Below, one piece after another: positions 40,200-49,076 of a DNA stretch of 62,531 nucleotides. The notes under the pieces were generated by a model, which was not told the DNA's origin, ran no database searches, and worked only from the letters and a program-made list of their open reading frames with translations. This DNA is from DATBDM01 sp036269915 (lineage in GTDB: Bacteria > Actinomycetota > Thermoleophilia > Solirubrobacterales > Solirubrobacteraceae), in contig DATBDM010000185.1 in the NCBI GenBank assembly GCA_036269915.1, forward strand, positions 1-62,531, read 5' to 3'. How positions within the stretch are numbered: position 1 is the first letter of the stretch; every line of letters starts with the position of its first letter. The translations under genes were made by a program, and so were the position numbers.

Positions 40200-41090
40200 A
40201 TGCAGCCGCTGCGCTGGGAACGCCGACCGGATGGGCTGCGAGCCCCCGCGCTGGTCTGTGCCTTCAAGGGCTGGAACGACGCCGGCGAGTCGGCCTCGTC
40301 CGCGCTGACGTTCATGGGCGCCAGCCTCGACGCCACACGTTTCGCGACGATCGACCCCGAGGAGTTCCTCGACTTCCAGTCCGTGCGCCCGAACGTCAAG
40401 CTCATCGACGGCCTCTCGCGCGCGATCGAATGGCCCGAGTGGGAGGTCTACGAGGCGCGCATCCCGCGCGCACCGCGCGACCTGATCCTGCTCTCCGGGC
40501 CGGAGCCGTCGATGCGCTGGCAGACCTTCTCCAACGCGGTCGTCGAGCTCGCCGAGGCGCTCGGCGTCCAGCTGGTCGTGCAGCTCGGCGCGCTACTCGC
40601 CGACGTGCCGCACACCCGCCCGGTCTCGGTCACCGGCCAGGCCTCGGACCTCGGCCTGATCGAGCGCATGGACCTGCAGCCGCCGACGTACGAGGGTCCG
40701 ACCGGGATCGTCGGGGTGCTCCACGCCGCGTGCGCGGACGCCGGCATGCCGTCGGCCTCGCTGTGGGCCGCCGTGCCCCACTACGTCGCCGTCTCGCCGA
40801 ACCCGAAGGGCGCGCTGGCGATCCTGCGCCGGCTCGAGACGCTGGTCGGCGTCACCGTCAACGCCTCCGACCTCGAGGAGGCCGCGAGCGACTACGACCG
40901 CCAGGTCTCGCGTGCCGTCGACCTCGATCCCGACGTCCAGGCCTTCGTCGAGCGGCTCGAGCGCGCGGCCGACGAGGAGGAGGGGGACACCGACCCCGAG
41001 CAGCTCCCGAGCGGAGACGTCCTCGCGCGCGAGTTCCAGCGCTTCCTGCGCCAGCGCGGCGGTCCGGGCGGCCCCGCGGGGCCGGCGTAG
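40200..41090 (+). CDS. PAC2-family protein
   Basis: 296 residues. LRAPALVCAFKGWNDAGESA at the start, FLDFQSVRPNVKLIDGLSR and LGALLADVPHTRPVSVTGQA define the actinobacterial PAC2 (proteasome assembly chaperone 2-like) family. The C-terminus is acidic, then basic (EEEGDTDPEQLPSGDVLARE). Eukaryotic PAC2 helps assemble the 20S proteasome. Actinobacteria with a Pup-proteasome often encode this protein, but its role there is unproven, and no proteasome gene lies in the window. The stop TAG is also the first half of the next gene's -10. Confidence 0.88.
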   Translation: MQPLRWERRPDGLRAPALVCAFKGWNDAGESASSALTFMGASLDATRFATIDPEEFLDFQSVRPNVKLIDGLSRAIEWPEWEVYEARIPRAPRDLILLSGPEPSMRWQTFSNAVVELAEALGVQLVVQLGALLADVPHTRPVSVTGQASDLGLIERMDLQPPTYEGPTGIVGVLHAACADAGMPSASLWAAVPHYVAVSPNPKGALAILRRLETLVGVTVNASDLEEAASDYDRQVSRAVDLDPDVQAFVERLERAADEEEGDTDPEQLPSGDVLAREFQRFLRQRGGPGGPAGPA

Positions 41091-41093
41091 CCT
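41088..41093 (+). promoter_or_regulatory. -10 element of ltrA, sharing the PAC2 stop codon
   Basis: TAGCCT begins with the TAG stop of the PAC2 gene (41088-41090) and lies 8 nt before ATG 41102. Confidence 0.5.
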
Positions 41094-41101
41094 TCCGCGG
41101 C

Positions 41102-42304
41102 ATGAGCCGCTTCCAGCGCCAGGGCTCGGCCGAGAGCCAGCACGCGACGTCGCTGGAGCTGTTCTACGACCTCGTCTTCGTCTTCGCGGTCACGCAGGTC
41201 TCGCACCTGCTGCTCAACCACCTGACCTGGACCGGCGCCGGGCAATCGGCGCTGATCCTGCTCGTCGTGTGGTGGGCGTGGAACTACACGACCTGGGTCA
41301 CGAACGAGCTCGATCCCGAGTCGATCGCGGTCCGGGCGCTGCTGATCGCGATCATGCTCGCGTCGCTGGTACTGGCGATCGCCATCCCGGAGGCATTCGG
41401 CAGCCGCGCGGGGCTGTTCGCGGGCTCCTACGTGGCGATCCAGGTCGGCCGCCACCTGTTCCTCACCTTCGTGGCCTCCGGGCCCGGCACGCGCGAGCGC
41501 GAACGCGCCGAGCGGATCCTGATCTGGTTCGCCGCCGCCGGCGTGCTGTGGATCGCGGGCGCCTTCGCCGACGGCACGGCGCGCACGCTGCTGTGGGTCG
41601 CGGCGCTGTGCGTCGACTACGTCGCGCCGCTGGTCACCTACCGGGTGCCGGGCATGCGCCGGATCACCAGCGAGGCCTGGACCGTCGGGACCGCGCACTT
41701 CGCCGAGCGCTTCCAGCTGTTCATCATCATCGCCCTCGGCGAGTCGATCGTCATCACGGGCGCGACGACCTCCGAGCTGCACCTCGACGCCGCGACGCTC
41801 GCCGCGTTCGCCCTCGCCTTCCTCGGCACGGCGGCCCTGTGGTGGCTGTACTTCGACTACGTCGCGCGGATCGCCGAGCGCCGCCTCGAGCTGGCCGGCT
41901 CGCGCCGCACGGCGATGGCGCGCGACGCCTACACCTACCTGCACGTCGTGATGGTCGCCGGCGTGATCGTCTCGGCGGTCGGCGACGAGCTCGTGATCGC
42001 CCATCCCACCGAGAAGCTGCACGGGCCCGAGGTCGCCGCGGTCGCCGCCGGCCCGGCGATCTACCTGCTCGCGCACACGCTCTTCCGGCTGCGCATGACA
42101 CGGACGATCAGCGTCCGGCGCCTCAGCGGCGCGATCGCCTGCGTCGTCGTCGGCCTGGTGGGGACGCTGCTCCCGGCGCTCGTGCTCGCGCTGGCGCTCG
42201 TCCTCGTCCTCGTCGCGGTGATCGCCTCGGAGCAGATCGCCGCCGCGCGCCGCCGCGCGCGCGGGGAGCCGACCCCGCTCGAGCGCCTCGAGGTCTCGGC
42301 CTAG
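41102..42304 (+). CDS. Low-temperature-requirement A (LtrA) family membrane protein
   Basis: 400 residues with about twelve helices. The N-terminal ATSLELFYDLVFVFAVTQVS block with the acidic ELFFDLVFV-like motif, WWAWNYTTWVTNELDP and HFAERFQLFIIIALGESIVI are LtrA signatures. Listeria LtrA is needed for growth in the cold; biochemical function is unknown. A leaderless -10 overlaps the upstream stop. The gene ends in a CTAG shared with a convergent small gene. Confidence 0.9.
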   Translation: MSRFQRQGSAESQHATSLELFYDLVFVFAVTQVSHLLLNHLTWTGAGQSALILLVVWWAWNYTTWVTNELDPESIAVRALLIAIMLASLVLAIAIPEAFGSRAGLFAGSYVAIQVGRHLFLTFVASGPGTRERERAERILIWFAAAGVLWIAGAFADGTARTLLWVAALCVDYVAPLVTYRVPGMRRITSEAWTVGTAHFAERFQLFIIIALGESIVITGATTSELHLDAATLAAFALAFLGTAALWWLYFDYVARIAERRLELAGSRRTAMARDAYTYLHVVMVAGVIVSAVGDELVIAHPTEKLHGPEVAAVAAGPAIYLLAHTLFRLRMTRTISVRRLSGAIACVVVGLVGTLLPALVLALALVLVLVAVIASEQIAAARRRARGEPTPLERLEVSA

Positions 42305-42492
42305 TCGTCGTCCTCGTCGGGCCGGTCGGGCTCGGCGAAGGCGCTGCGCAGCGGATGGCGCAGGAGGCCGAGCAGGCCGCGCCGGTCGTCGGCGCCGAGC
42401 ATCGCGAGCAGGCCGCAGAGCAGCAGCGCGATGGCCAGCGCGCCCGCGCCGAAGGCGAGGCCGAGCGTCCCGAGGCTGCTCGTGGCCAGCAC
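42301..42492 (-). CDS. Small membrane protein of unknown function
   Basis: 63 residues from GTG 42492. One strong transmembrane helix (LGLAFGAGALAIALLLCGLL) is followed by a short basic loop and a very acidic end (EPDRPDEDDD). No family is recognised. Its stop overlaps that of LtrA in a CTAG. No ribosome site or -10 hexamer is evident, so the call rests on the membrane segment, codon use and the repeated stop-overlap pattern. Confidence 0.5.
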   Translation of the reverse strand: MLATSSLGTLGLAFGAGALAIALLLCGLLAMLGADDRRGLLGLLRHPLRSAFAEPDRPDEDDD

Positions 42493-42565
42493 GCGGAGCA
42501 GGGTGCCAGGGCCAGATGAGCGGACCGCGAGCGTCCGTCCGCCGCGGGGGCGAAGCTGCCAGGTC

Positions 42566-43816
42566 GTGCGGCGCGCGGGACGTGACGGCGGAGGTGGGCT
42601 GGGACGGCCGTTCGGCCGGCTGTGGGCGGCGTACGCGGTCAGCACGTTCGGTACGTGGCTCGCGTTCGACGCGTTCCCGCTGATCGCGATCCTCGTCCTG
42701 CACTCGGGTCCCGCCGCCGTGTCGGCGCTCGCCGCCACGGGGCTCGCGGTGGCGGCCGCGGTCGCGGTGCCGCTCGGCCCGTGGGTCGAGCTCCGGCGCA
42801 AGCGGCGCGTGATGATCGCGATGGACCTCACCCGCTGTGCGGCGCTGCTCAGCGTCCCTGCCGCGTTCGCGCTCGGATGGCTGAGCTTCGCGCAGCTGCT
42901 CGTCGTGTCGGTCGTGGTCGGCGCGGCCGACATCGCCTTCAAGGCCGCCGCCGGCGCGTGCCTGAAGACCCTGGTGCGCCGCGAGGACCTGCTCGCGGCC
43001 AACGCGCGCTTCGAGTCGACGGCCTGGACCGCGACGGCGCTCGGACCGCCGCTCGGCGGCGCCGCGATCGGGCTGCTCGGTCCCGTGACGACCGTGGTCG
43101 CCGACGCGGTCAGCTACCTGCTCTCGGCACTGGGCATCCGCGCGATCGCCGGCAGCGAGCCGCATCCCGTGCGCGCCGCGGGATCGCGACTGCGGGCAGA
43201 CGACCTGCTCGCGGGCTGGCGGCACATCCTCGCCCACCCGGCGCTGCGCCCGCTGTTCTTCAACACGGTCCTCGTCAACGGCCTGATCCTCGCCACCGCG
43301 CCGCTGATCGCCGTGCTCATGCTCGGGCGCCTCGGCTTCGCGCCGTGGGAGTACGGGCTGGCGTTCGGGCTGCCGTGCCTCGGCGGCCTCGCCGGCGCGC
43401 GGCTCGTCCGCCCACTCGTCGCCCGCCACGGCCGCCACACGGTCATGCTGGTCGCCGGGGCGCTGCGCTCGTGCTGGTCGCTCGGCCTGGCGTTCATCCG
43501 CCCTGGCGCCGCCGGGCTCGCGCTGGTCATCGTCGTGCAGCTCGGCCTGGTCACCTGCGTGGGGGTGTTCAACCCGGTCTTCGCCACCGAGCGGCTCGAG
43601 CAGACCGAGACGGACCTCGTCGCCCGCACGCTGGCCGCCTGGTCGGTCACGAGCAGCGCCGCGATCGCGGCCATGACCGCCGTATGGGGGCTGCTCGCCG
43701 GTCTCGCCGGCCCGCGCGCCGCGATCGCGCTCGCCGGCGTGCTGCTGCTCGCGACCCCGCTGCTGCTGCCGCGGAGCGTGCGCTACCGCTCGGCCGCCGG
43801 GCAGGCGATGCGGTAG
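42566..43816 (+). CDS. MFS transporter, EntS-like
   Basis: 416 residues with about eleven to twelve helices. RLWAAYAVSTFGTWLAFDAF opens helix 1, and ARFESTAWTATALGPPLGGA is the family loop before helix 5. The second half contains FFNTVLVNGLILATAPLIAV. This is the drug/siderophore exporter branch of MFS (EntS/MFS_3). Substrate unknown. GTG 42566 is the last in-frame start before helix 1; longer starts back to 42431 would overlap the opposite small gene. The end overlaps the helicase gene by 34 bp. Confidence 0.85.
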   Translation: MRRAGRDGGGGLGRPFGRLWAAYAVSTFGTWLAFDAFPLIAILVLHSGPAAVSALAATGLAVAAAVAVPLGPWVELRRKRRVMIAMDLTRCAALLSVPAAFALGWLSFAQLLVVSVVVGAADIAFKAAAGACLKTLVRREDLLAANARFESTAWTATALGPPLGGAAIGLLGPVTTVVADAVSYLLSALGIRAIAGSEPHPVRAAGSRLRADDLLAGWRHILAHPALRPLFFNTVLVNGLILATAPLIAVLMLGRLGFAPWEYGLAFGLPCLGGLAGARLVRPLVARHGRHTVMLVAGALRSCWSLGLAFIRPGAAGLALVIVVQLGLVTCVGVFNPVFATERLEQTETDLVARTLAAWSVTSSAAIAAMTAVWGLLAGLAGPRAAIALAGVLLLATPLLLPRSVRYRSAAGQAMR

Positions 43817-46800
43817 TCGCACATCGAGCACGCCGTGTAGCTCGGCGTCGGCTCGAAGCCCTGCCCGAGGATGCCTTCGGCGACCTCGTGGACCGTGTCG
43901 GTGATCCAGCCGCGGTCCTCCTCGGAGCGCTCGACAGGCACCTTCTCGTCGTCGAGCACGTAGTAGTAGGCCTGCTGGGCGGCGTCGAGCTGCCAGGACT
44001 CGCGTGCGCCGACCGCGTAGAGCGAGAGCTGCACGTCCTCGCGCAGCTGCGCCGGGGTCTTGGGGCGGCCGGTCTTGTAGTCGATCAGCTCGTAGCCGCC
44101 GTCGGGCAGGCGGTCGACGCGGTCGACGCGCCCGCGCAGCAGGTGCGGCCCCATGCGGAACCGGAACGAGCGTTCGAACCAGACGGGCTCGGCGTCCTCG
44201 TCGCGGAAGCGGTCGTGGTAGCGCACGAGCGCCGACGTCGCCTTGCCGCGCAGCTGGCGCTCCTCCTCGGAGTCGCCGAAGCCGCCGCGGCGCCACCCGG
44301 CGTCCAGGAGGTTGAGCAGCTCCGGGAGGCCGGGATCATGGGCTTCGCCCTGCGGTTCTCCGCTCCGCAGGCTCCGCGGAGAACCTCCGTGCGACGAATC
44401 CGCGTGGAAGCGCTCCAGCACCTGGTGGACGAGGATCCCGAAGCGCTGGTTGATGGTCGGCTCCGACGGGATCCGGAAGACGCGCGCGAACTTGTACTTC
44501 AGGGGGCAGGTCCGGTAGGTCTCGATATCCGACGCGCTGAGCACCAGGCCGTCGCCGCGGCGCGGCAGGAACGGCTCGAGCGACGGCTCCGAGCGCTGGG
44601 CGATCGCGCGCTGGCGCAGCGATTCGTCGCGCTCGGCGTCGAGCAGGTACTCGTCGAGCGCGGACGTCTCGAGGATCTCGCGCTGCTCGGAGGTCGCCGC
44701 CTGCAACAGCCGCGCGTTGACCTCCGGGAGCGCGTCGGCGACGGACTGCTCGCCGGCCCTGGTGCGCTCGAGCAGCGCGGCGAGCTTGAGCAGCTCGAGG
44801 TAGCGCACGACCGCGTGGGAGACGTCGAGGTCGGTGTCGAAGCGCAGCTCGCCGAGCCGGCCGCCGACCTGCGCGACCGTCGTCAGCAGCTCGTCGCGCA
44901 GCAGCCGGAAGGTGGACTGCAGCGTCTCCGCGGGGCCGAACAGCTCCTCCTCCTGGGCCTCCCACTCGCCGCCGACCGCGATCCGCGCCTCCTCGGCGAA
45001 GGGTGACGCCGGCTGCACCGCGCCGCTCTCGGTCCGCTCCGGGTAGGCGAGGACCAGCCGGCTGCGCGCGCGTGTCATCGCGGTGTACAGCAGCCGGCGC
45101 ATCTCGGCGTGGTGGACGGCGCGCGAGTCCGGCGGCAGGGCCTCCTTGATGAGCGCGTCGGGGATCGGCTCGAGCGCGCGGCGGCGCGCGCCCGGCATCC
45201 GCGCCGCCATCAGCCCGAGCACGTAGACATGGCCGAACTCGCGTCCCTTGGCGGCGTGCATGGTCATCACCTGCACCCCGCGCGGATGCTCGCCGGCGGT
45301 CGCCTCCTCCTCGCGCAGCCCGGCGTCGGCCACGGCGGCGATCGAGCGGGCGAACTCGCGCGCGGTCGCCTGTGGCGTGCGCCGGACGTAGGCGGACGCG
45401 AGCTCGGCGAACTTGGCCAGGTTGACGAGCCGCTCGACGACCTCGGTCGAGGCGGCGAAGAGCAGCTGCCGGCGGATCCCGAGCCGCTCGACGAGCCGGT
45501 GCACGTAGAGGTCCGGGCGCGTCGAGTCGATCGCCTCGGCCGCGCCGCGATGCAGGCGCAGGAAGTGCGTGATGCGATCGCGCGCCTCGGGTGGGATCTG
45601 CGGCGACTCGAGCGCCGCCGACAGCGCGGCGACCATGTCGAGCTTGCGCCGGCGGGCGATCTGGGTGACGCGCGCGAGGTCGATGGCGCGCAGCTCGACC
45701 GGCGGGCGCGCGAGCGCGCGCACGACCGCGCCGGCATCGCCGGGGTCGACCAGCAGCCGCAGCCAGGCGAGCAGGTCGCGCACCTCGGCGCGCTGGAAGA
45801 ACGCGGCGGCGCCGGACAGGTGGTAGGGGACGGCGCGCTCCTCGAAGGCGAGCCCGACCGCTTGGCCCTCGCCCCGCACGGAGCGCACCAGCACGCAGAT
45901 GTCCTCCGGCGCGGCCTCGCCGCGCGCGATCAGCCGCTCGACCTCGGCGGCGACCGCCTGCGCCTGCGCGCGCTCGGTCGCGCAGCGCCAGAACGCGACG
46001 TCGCCGGGCGGCGCGTCCTCCCGGGCGGCCACGGGCTTCGGCAGCCGCTCCTCGATCGGCTCGACGACCGCGGCCGACGCCTGCAGCAGCCGCGCCCCGG
46101 CGCGCATCGAGGTCTCCAGGCGCACCTCGGTCGCGCCGGGCCACTCGCTGCGGAAGCGCACGAGGTTCTTCGTCGCCGCGCCGCGGAAGCGGTGGATCGA
46201 GGAGTCGTCGTCCCCCGCCGCGGTGACGTTCCCGTGCTCGCCCGCGAGCCCGCGCAGCAGCAGGCCCTGGGCGAAGTTCGTGTCCTGGAGCTCGTCGACG
46301 AGCACGTGGCGCCAGCGCCCCACGACGCGGGCGCGCACGTGCGGGCGCTCGCGCAGCAGCCGGAAGGCCTGCAGGACGAGGTCGCCGTAGTCGAGCGTCC
46401 CGGCCTCGGCGAGCATGCGGTCGTGGGCGGCATAGATCGCCGCGAACTCGCGCTCGCGGGCGGCGCGCGCCCGGTCGGCCTCGACCTCGTCCGGGATCGT
46501 CGCGGCCCAGGCGGCGTAGTCCTCGCTCGAGACGAGCTCGGCCTTGAGCCGGTCGATGCGGCCGACGACGGAGCCGAGCAACGCGCTCGGGTTGCCACGC
46601 AGGTCGTGGTGGCGCAGCGGCAGCTCGTCGATGCGCTCGAGCAGCATCGCCAGGCGGTCGGCCGGCGCGACCGGCGTGGCGAAGGGGTCGAGCCCGGCCT
46701 CCAGCGCCTCGTCGTGCAGCAGCCGCGCGCAGAAGGACTGGAAGGTGGTGACGGCCAGCTCCTCGTAGCCGCCGGCGAGGCGATCCTCGAGGCGCTCGCG

Positions 46801-47007
46801 CAGCTCGTCGGCCGCGTCACGCGAGTAGGCCAGGACGAGGATCGACTCGGGCGCGAGGCGCTCGGGCGCCTCGGTCGCCAGCCACGCGAAGCGCTCGGCC
46901 AGCACGTGGGTCTTGCCCGTCCCGGCGCCACCGACGACGAGCAGCGGACCGCCCGCGTGCTCGATCGCGGCGCGTTGCGCAGGGGTTGGCGTCGTGGCCA
47001 CGGGCAC
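43783..47007 (-). CDS. UvrD/REP-type helicase fused to a PD-(D/E)XK nuclease (AddB/Cas4-like Fe-S)
   Basis: 1074 residues. Superfamily 1A helicase motifs in order: Walker A VVGGAGTGKTHVLA near residue 27, VTTFQSFCARLL, VDELQDTNFAQG (motif II), AAGDDDSSIHRFRG (III), and MTMHAAKGREFGHVYVLGL (V) with LLYTAMTRARSRLVL (VI). From residue 850 follows a RecB-like nuclease, YELIDYKTGRPKTPAQL. It has Cys in YRTCPLKYKF and a final CSMCDYRIACP, the four-Cys pattern of AddB/Cas4 iron-sulfur nucleases. This single-chain architecture resembles actinobacterial AdnA/AdnB subunits used in double-strand-break end processing; no partner gene is adjacent. A palindromic insert lies at 44340-44385. GTG 47007 is supported by TATCCT 6 nt upstream; GTG 47001 is the alternative. 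Confidence 0.9.
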   Translation of the reverse strand: MPVATTPTPAQRAAIEHAGGPLLVVGGAGTGKTHVLAERFAWLATEAPERLAPESILVLAYSRDAADELRERLEDRLAGGYEELAVTTFQSFCARLLHDEALEAGLDPFATPVAPADRLAMLLERIDELPLRHHDLRGNPSALLGSVVGRIDRLKAELVSSEDYAAWAATIPDEVEADRARAAREREFAAIYAAHDRMLAEAGTLDYGDLVLQAFRLLRERPHVRARVVGRWRHVLVDELQDTNFAQGLLLRGLAGEHGNVTAAGDDDSSIHRFRGAATKNLVRFRSEWPGATEVRLETSMRAGARLLQASAAVVEPIEERLPKPVAAREDAPPGDVAFWRCATERAQAQAVAAEVERLIARGEAAPEDICVLVRSVRGEGQAVGLAFEERAVPYHLSGAAAFFQRAEVRDLLAWLRLLVDPGDAGAVVRALARPPVELRAIDLARVTQIARRRKLDMVAALSAALESPQIPPEARDRITHFLRLHRGAAEAIDSTRPDLYVHRLVERLGIRRQLLFAASTEVVERLVNLAKFAELASAYVRRTPQATAREFARSIAAVADAGLREEEATAGEHPRGVQVMTMHAAKGREFGHVYVLGLMAARMPGARRRALEPIPDALIKEALPPDSRAVHHAEMRRLLYTAMTRARSRLVLAYPERTESGAVQPASPFAEEARIAVGGEWEAQEEELFGPAETLQSTFRLLRDELLTTVAQVGGRLGELRFDTDLDVSHAVVRYLELLKLAALLERTRAGEQSVADALPEVNARLLQAATSEQREILETSALDEYLLDAERDESLRQRAIAQRSEPSLEPFLPRRGDGLVLSASDIETYRTCPLKYKFARVFRIPSEPTINQRFGILVHQVLERFHADSSHGGSPRSLRSGEPQGEAHDPGLPELLNLLDAGWRRGGFGDSEEERQLRGKATSALVRYHDRFRDEDAEPVWFERSFRFRMGPHLLRGRVDRVDRLPDGGYELIDYKTGRPKTPAQLREDVQLSLYAVGARESWQLDAAQQAYYYVLDDEKVPVERSEEDRGWITDTVHEVAEGILGQGFEPTPSYTACSMCDYRIACPAAER
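44340..44385. repeat. Palindromic element embedded in frame in the helicase gene
   Basis: GGTTCTCCGC (44354-44363) and GCGGAGAACC (44376-44385) are perfect 10-bp arms around a 12-nt spacer. Next to them is the small palindrome GGGCTTCGCCC (44340-44350). GCTCCGC occurs twice in tandem at 44362 and 44371. The segment encodes SHGGSPRSLRSGEPQGEAHD, a low-complexity stretch in the nuclease part between HQVLERFHAD and LPELLNLLDAGWRR. Confidence 0.6.
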
Positions 47008-47012
47008 CTTCG

Positions 47013-47019
47013 TAGGATA
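47013..47019. promoter_or_regulatory. Symmetric two-way -10 (TAGGATA) between helicase and IMPase genes
   Basis: TAGGAT (47013-47018) lies 8 nt before the IMPase ATG. On the minus strand TATCCT (47019-47014) lies 6 nt before the helicase GTG at 47007. Confidence 0.6.
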
Positions 47020-47026
47020 CGGCGCG

Positions 47027-47860
47027 ATGGAGCCTTCGAGCCCCGACTGGCTGGGCGCCTCGCGCCGCGCGGCCGCAGGGCTGAGGACGATGCTGGCCGA
47101 GCGTCCCACGATCGCCGAGCGGGTCCGCGAGACCGGCACGCGCGGAGAGGGCGGCGACCGCACGCTGGAGATCGACGCGGCCGCGGAGGAGATCGTCTTC
47201 CGCGAGCTCGACGCGCTGCACTCCGCGGGCGCGCGCTTCACGGCGGTGTCCGAGGAGCGCGGGGTGATCGACTTCGGCGGCGACGGCACGGTGGTCGTCG
47301 TCGATCCGATCGACGGCTCGCTCAACGCGAAGCGCGGCCTTCCGCACCACGCGGTGTCGATCGCGGTCGCCGACGGCCCGACGATGGCCGACGTGCACTT
47401 CGGCTACGTCGTCGACTTCGGGCCGCGGGAGGAGTGGTACGCGCTGCGCGGCGAGGGCGCGTGGCTCAACGACGCCCGCGTGGACCGCGACTTCGGCGAG
47501 CGGCGGGTGCGCGACCGGCTCGAGGTCGTCGGCGTCGAGTCGGCCGATCCGCGCTGGGTCGCCGCGCGCGCGAGCGCGCTCGAGGACGTGGCCCACCGGC
47601 TGCGGGCCATCGGCGCGATCGCCTCGTCGCTCTGCCAGGTCGCCGGCGGCCGGCTGGACGGGATGATGAGCCTGCGCCGCTGCCGCGCGGTCGACGCCGC
47701 CGCGGGCCAGCTGATCGTGCGCGAATCCGGCGGCTTCGTCGCCTTCACGGCGTACGAGGACCCGCTCGCCGCGCCGCTCGACCTCGCCCCGCACTCGCCG
47801 GTCGTCGCCGCGCGGACGCCGGAGGCGCTGCGCGCACTGTCGGCCGTGCCGATGGCGTAG
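47027..47860 (+). CDS. Inositol monophosphatase family phosphatase
   Basis: 277 residues of the FIG superfamily. VSEERGVIDFG provides the metal Glu, and VVVVDPIDGSLNAKRGLPHH is the DPIDG(S/T) metal motif. The C-terminal RRCRAVDAAAGQLIVRESGG replaces the usual WD-A motif with the Asp of AVDAA. The GSLN and NAKRG residues resemble the archaeal-type bifunctional IMPase/FBPase group. It should dephosphorylate inositol phosphate or fructose-1,6-bisphosphate. The -10 lies 8 nt upstream; a longer frame to 46913 would run into the helicase gene. Confidence 0.88.
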   Translation: MEPSSPDWLGASRRAAAGLRTMLAERPTIAERVRETGTRGEGGDRTLEIDAAAEEIVFRELDALHSAGARFTAVSEERGVIDFGGDGTVVVVDPIDGSLNAKRGLPHHAVSIAVADGPTMADVHFGYVVDFGPREEWYALRGEGAWLNDARVDRDFGERRVRDRLEVVGVESADPRWVAARASALEDVAHRLRAIGAIASSLCQVAGGRLDGMMSLRRCRAVDAAAGQLIVRESGGFVAFTAYEDPLAAPLDLAPHSPVVAARTPEALRALSAVPMA

Positions 47861-47892
47861 CGCTTACTTACCTCTGATCAGGGCGTGCCACC

Positions 47893-48981
47893 ATGAGGGG
47901 CATGATCGATTGGTCGCTCGCCGGGCAGGTCGCCCGAGGCATCTCAGGGCTGCAGCCCTCCGGTGACCCCGCGCCCTACCGTGAGGTCGCGGGCCCCGCG
48001 GAGGAATCGGAGCGCCTCGTGAGCGCGTACACCGGCCTCGTCGCCGACGGCCCGCTGCCGGTCGCCGAGGCGGTCGATCGCGGTCAGTGGATCGACGCGA
48101 ACCTCGGCTCGATGCGCGGCGTGCTCGAGCCCGCGGTCGAGAAGGCGCGCTCGCGCATGGGGATCCTCGGCGGCGCCGCGAGCGGGATCCTGGCGGCCGA
48201 GGCCGGCGCGATCTCCGGCTTCCTCGGCGGCCGCGTGCTCGGCCAGTACGAGTTCCCGGTGCTCGATCCCGACCAGCCCGCGCGGCTGCTGTTCGTCGCC
48301 CCGAACCTCGCGCACGCGGGCGACCAGCTCGAGGCCGACTCCGACCAGCTGCTGCGCTGGGTCGCGCTGCACGAGACCACGCACGCCCTGCAGTTCGGCG
48401 GCGTCCCGTGGCTGCGCTCCTACCTGGCGGGCCTCGTCCACGAGCTGCTCGACGGCCTCGACGTCCAGGCCGGCGGCCTCTTGGACCTCAAGCTGCCCGA
48501 CCTCTCGCGCTTCGCCGACCTCTCCAAGCTCACCGACATGTCGCGCCTGCGCGAGCTGGGCGAGGAGCTCAAGGAGGGCGGCCTGATCTCCTTCGGGCTC
48601 TCGCCCGAGCGCAAGGACCTGCTCGAGCGCGCGCAGTCGTTCATGGCGCTGCTCGAGGGCTACGCCGAGCACGTGATGGACGCCGTCGGCGCCGACCTGC
48701 TCGAGGACCTGCCGTCGATGCGCTCCGCGCTCGAGCGCCGCCGGCGCGAGAAGTCCGGCTTCCTGCGGCTGCTGGAGCGGCTGATCGGGATGGACCTCAA
48801 GATGCGCCAGTACGAGCAGGGCAAGGCGTTCTGCGACGCCGTGGTGCGCCTCGGCGGCATCGAGGCGCTCAACCGTGCCTGGACGGGCCCCGAGGCACTC
48901 CCGACCTCGGCCGAGCTCGACGACGCGCTCGCCTGGCTGGCCCGCACCGAGCGCCTCGGCCTCGGTCCCCGCACCGCCTGA
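47893..48981 (+). CDS. DUF2342 zinc-dependent metallohydrolase family protein
   Basis: 362 residues. WVALHETTHALQFGGVPWLR near residue 155 has the HExxH zincin motif, and FMALLEGYAEHVMDAVG supplies the downstream ExxxH-type ligands. The N-terminal WSLAGQVARGI is the family opening. This actinobacterial family is annotated in some genomes as linked to coenzyme F420 biosynthesis, but its substrate is unproven. A repeated Leu-Ser-rich stretch (LPDLSRFADLSKLTDMSRL) lies mid-protein and may be a flexible linker. ATG 47893 is used; ATG 47902 is closer to where family members start. Confidence 0.82.
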   Translation: MRGMIDWSLAGQVARGISGLQPSGDPAPYREVAGPAEESERLVSAYTGLVADGPLPVAEAVDRGQWIDANLGSMRGVLEPAVEKARSRMGILGGAASGILAAEAGAISGFLGGRVLGQYEFPVLDPDQPARLLFVAPNLAHAGDQLEADSDQLLRWVALHETTHALQFGGVPWLRSYLAGLVHELLDGLDVQAGGLLDLKLPDLSRFADLSKLTDMSRLRELGEELKEGGLISFGLSPERKDLLERAQSFMALLEGYAEHVMDAVGADLLEDLPSMRSALERRRREKSGFLRLLERLIGMDLKMRQYEQGKAFCDAVVRLGGIEALNRAWTGPEALPTSAELDDALAWLARTERLGLGPRTA

Positions 48982-48998
48982 GCGGCGGTCTGTGACGA

Positions 48999-49012
48999 CG
49001 AACACACGTTCT
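48999..49012. promoter_or_regulatory. SOS-box-like site 1 (distal)
   Basis: CGAACACACGTTCT matches the Gram-positive/actinobacterial LexA consensus CGAACRNRYGTTCG at 13 of 14 positions. It lies about 70 bp before the histone-like gene's transcription start. Confidence 0.55.
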
Positions 49013-49047
49013 AGGAGTCCCGCCCTGTAACGACCGCGGGGCCGGGG

Positions 49048-49076
49048 TTTACGTACATATGTTCGACGGGTACGCT
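49048..49076 (+). promoter_or_regulatory. Promoter with a LexA-type box in the spacer
   Basis: TTTACG (49048-49053) and TACGCT (49071-49076) are separated by 17 bp, a proper sigma-70-type spacing. Between them lies CGTACATATGTTCG (49052-49065), one mismatch from the SOS consensus CGAACATATGTTCG. Repressor bound there would block RNA polymerase directly. A third, weaker site, AGAACACACATTCG, lies downstream at 49092-49105. Confidence 0.6.

Noticed and set aside
37845..43002. Very long open frames opposite or offset to known genes (hundreds to more than 1000 codons), here and throughout the window
   Set aside because: They are Arg/Ala/Gly/Pro-rich, lack conserved motifs and are shadow frames caused by high GC. 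Each overlaps a gene with clear family motifs.
44330..44400. Insertion sequence or CRISPR-like array at the helicase palindrome
   Set aside because: No transposase, no target duplication and no regular repeat-spacer pattern; the frame stays open.
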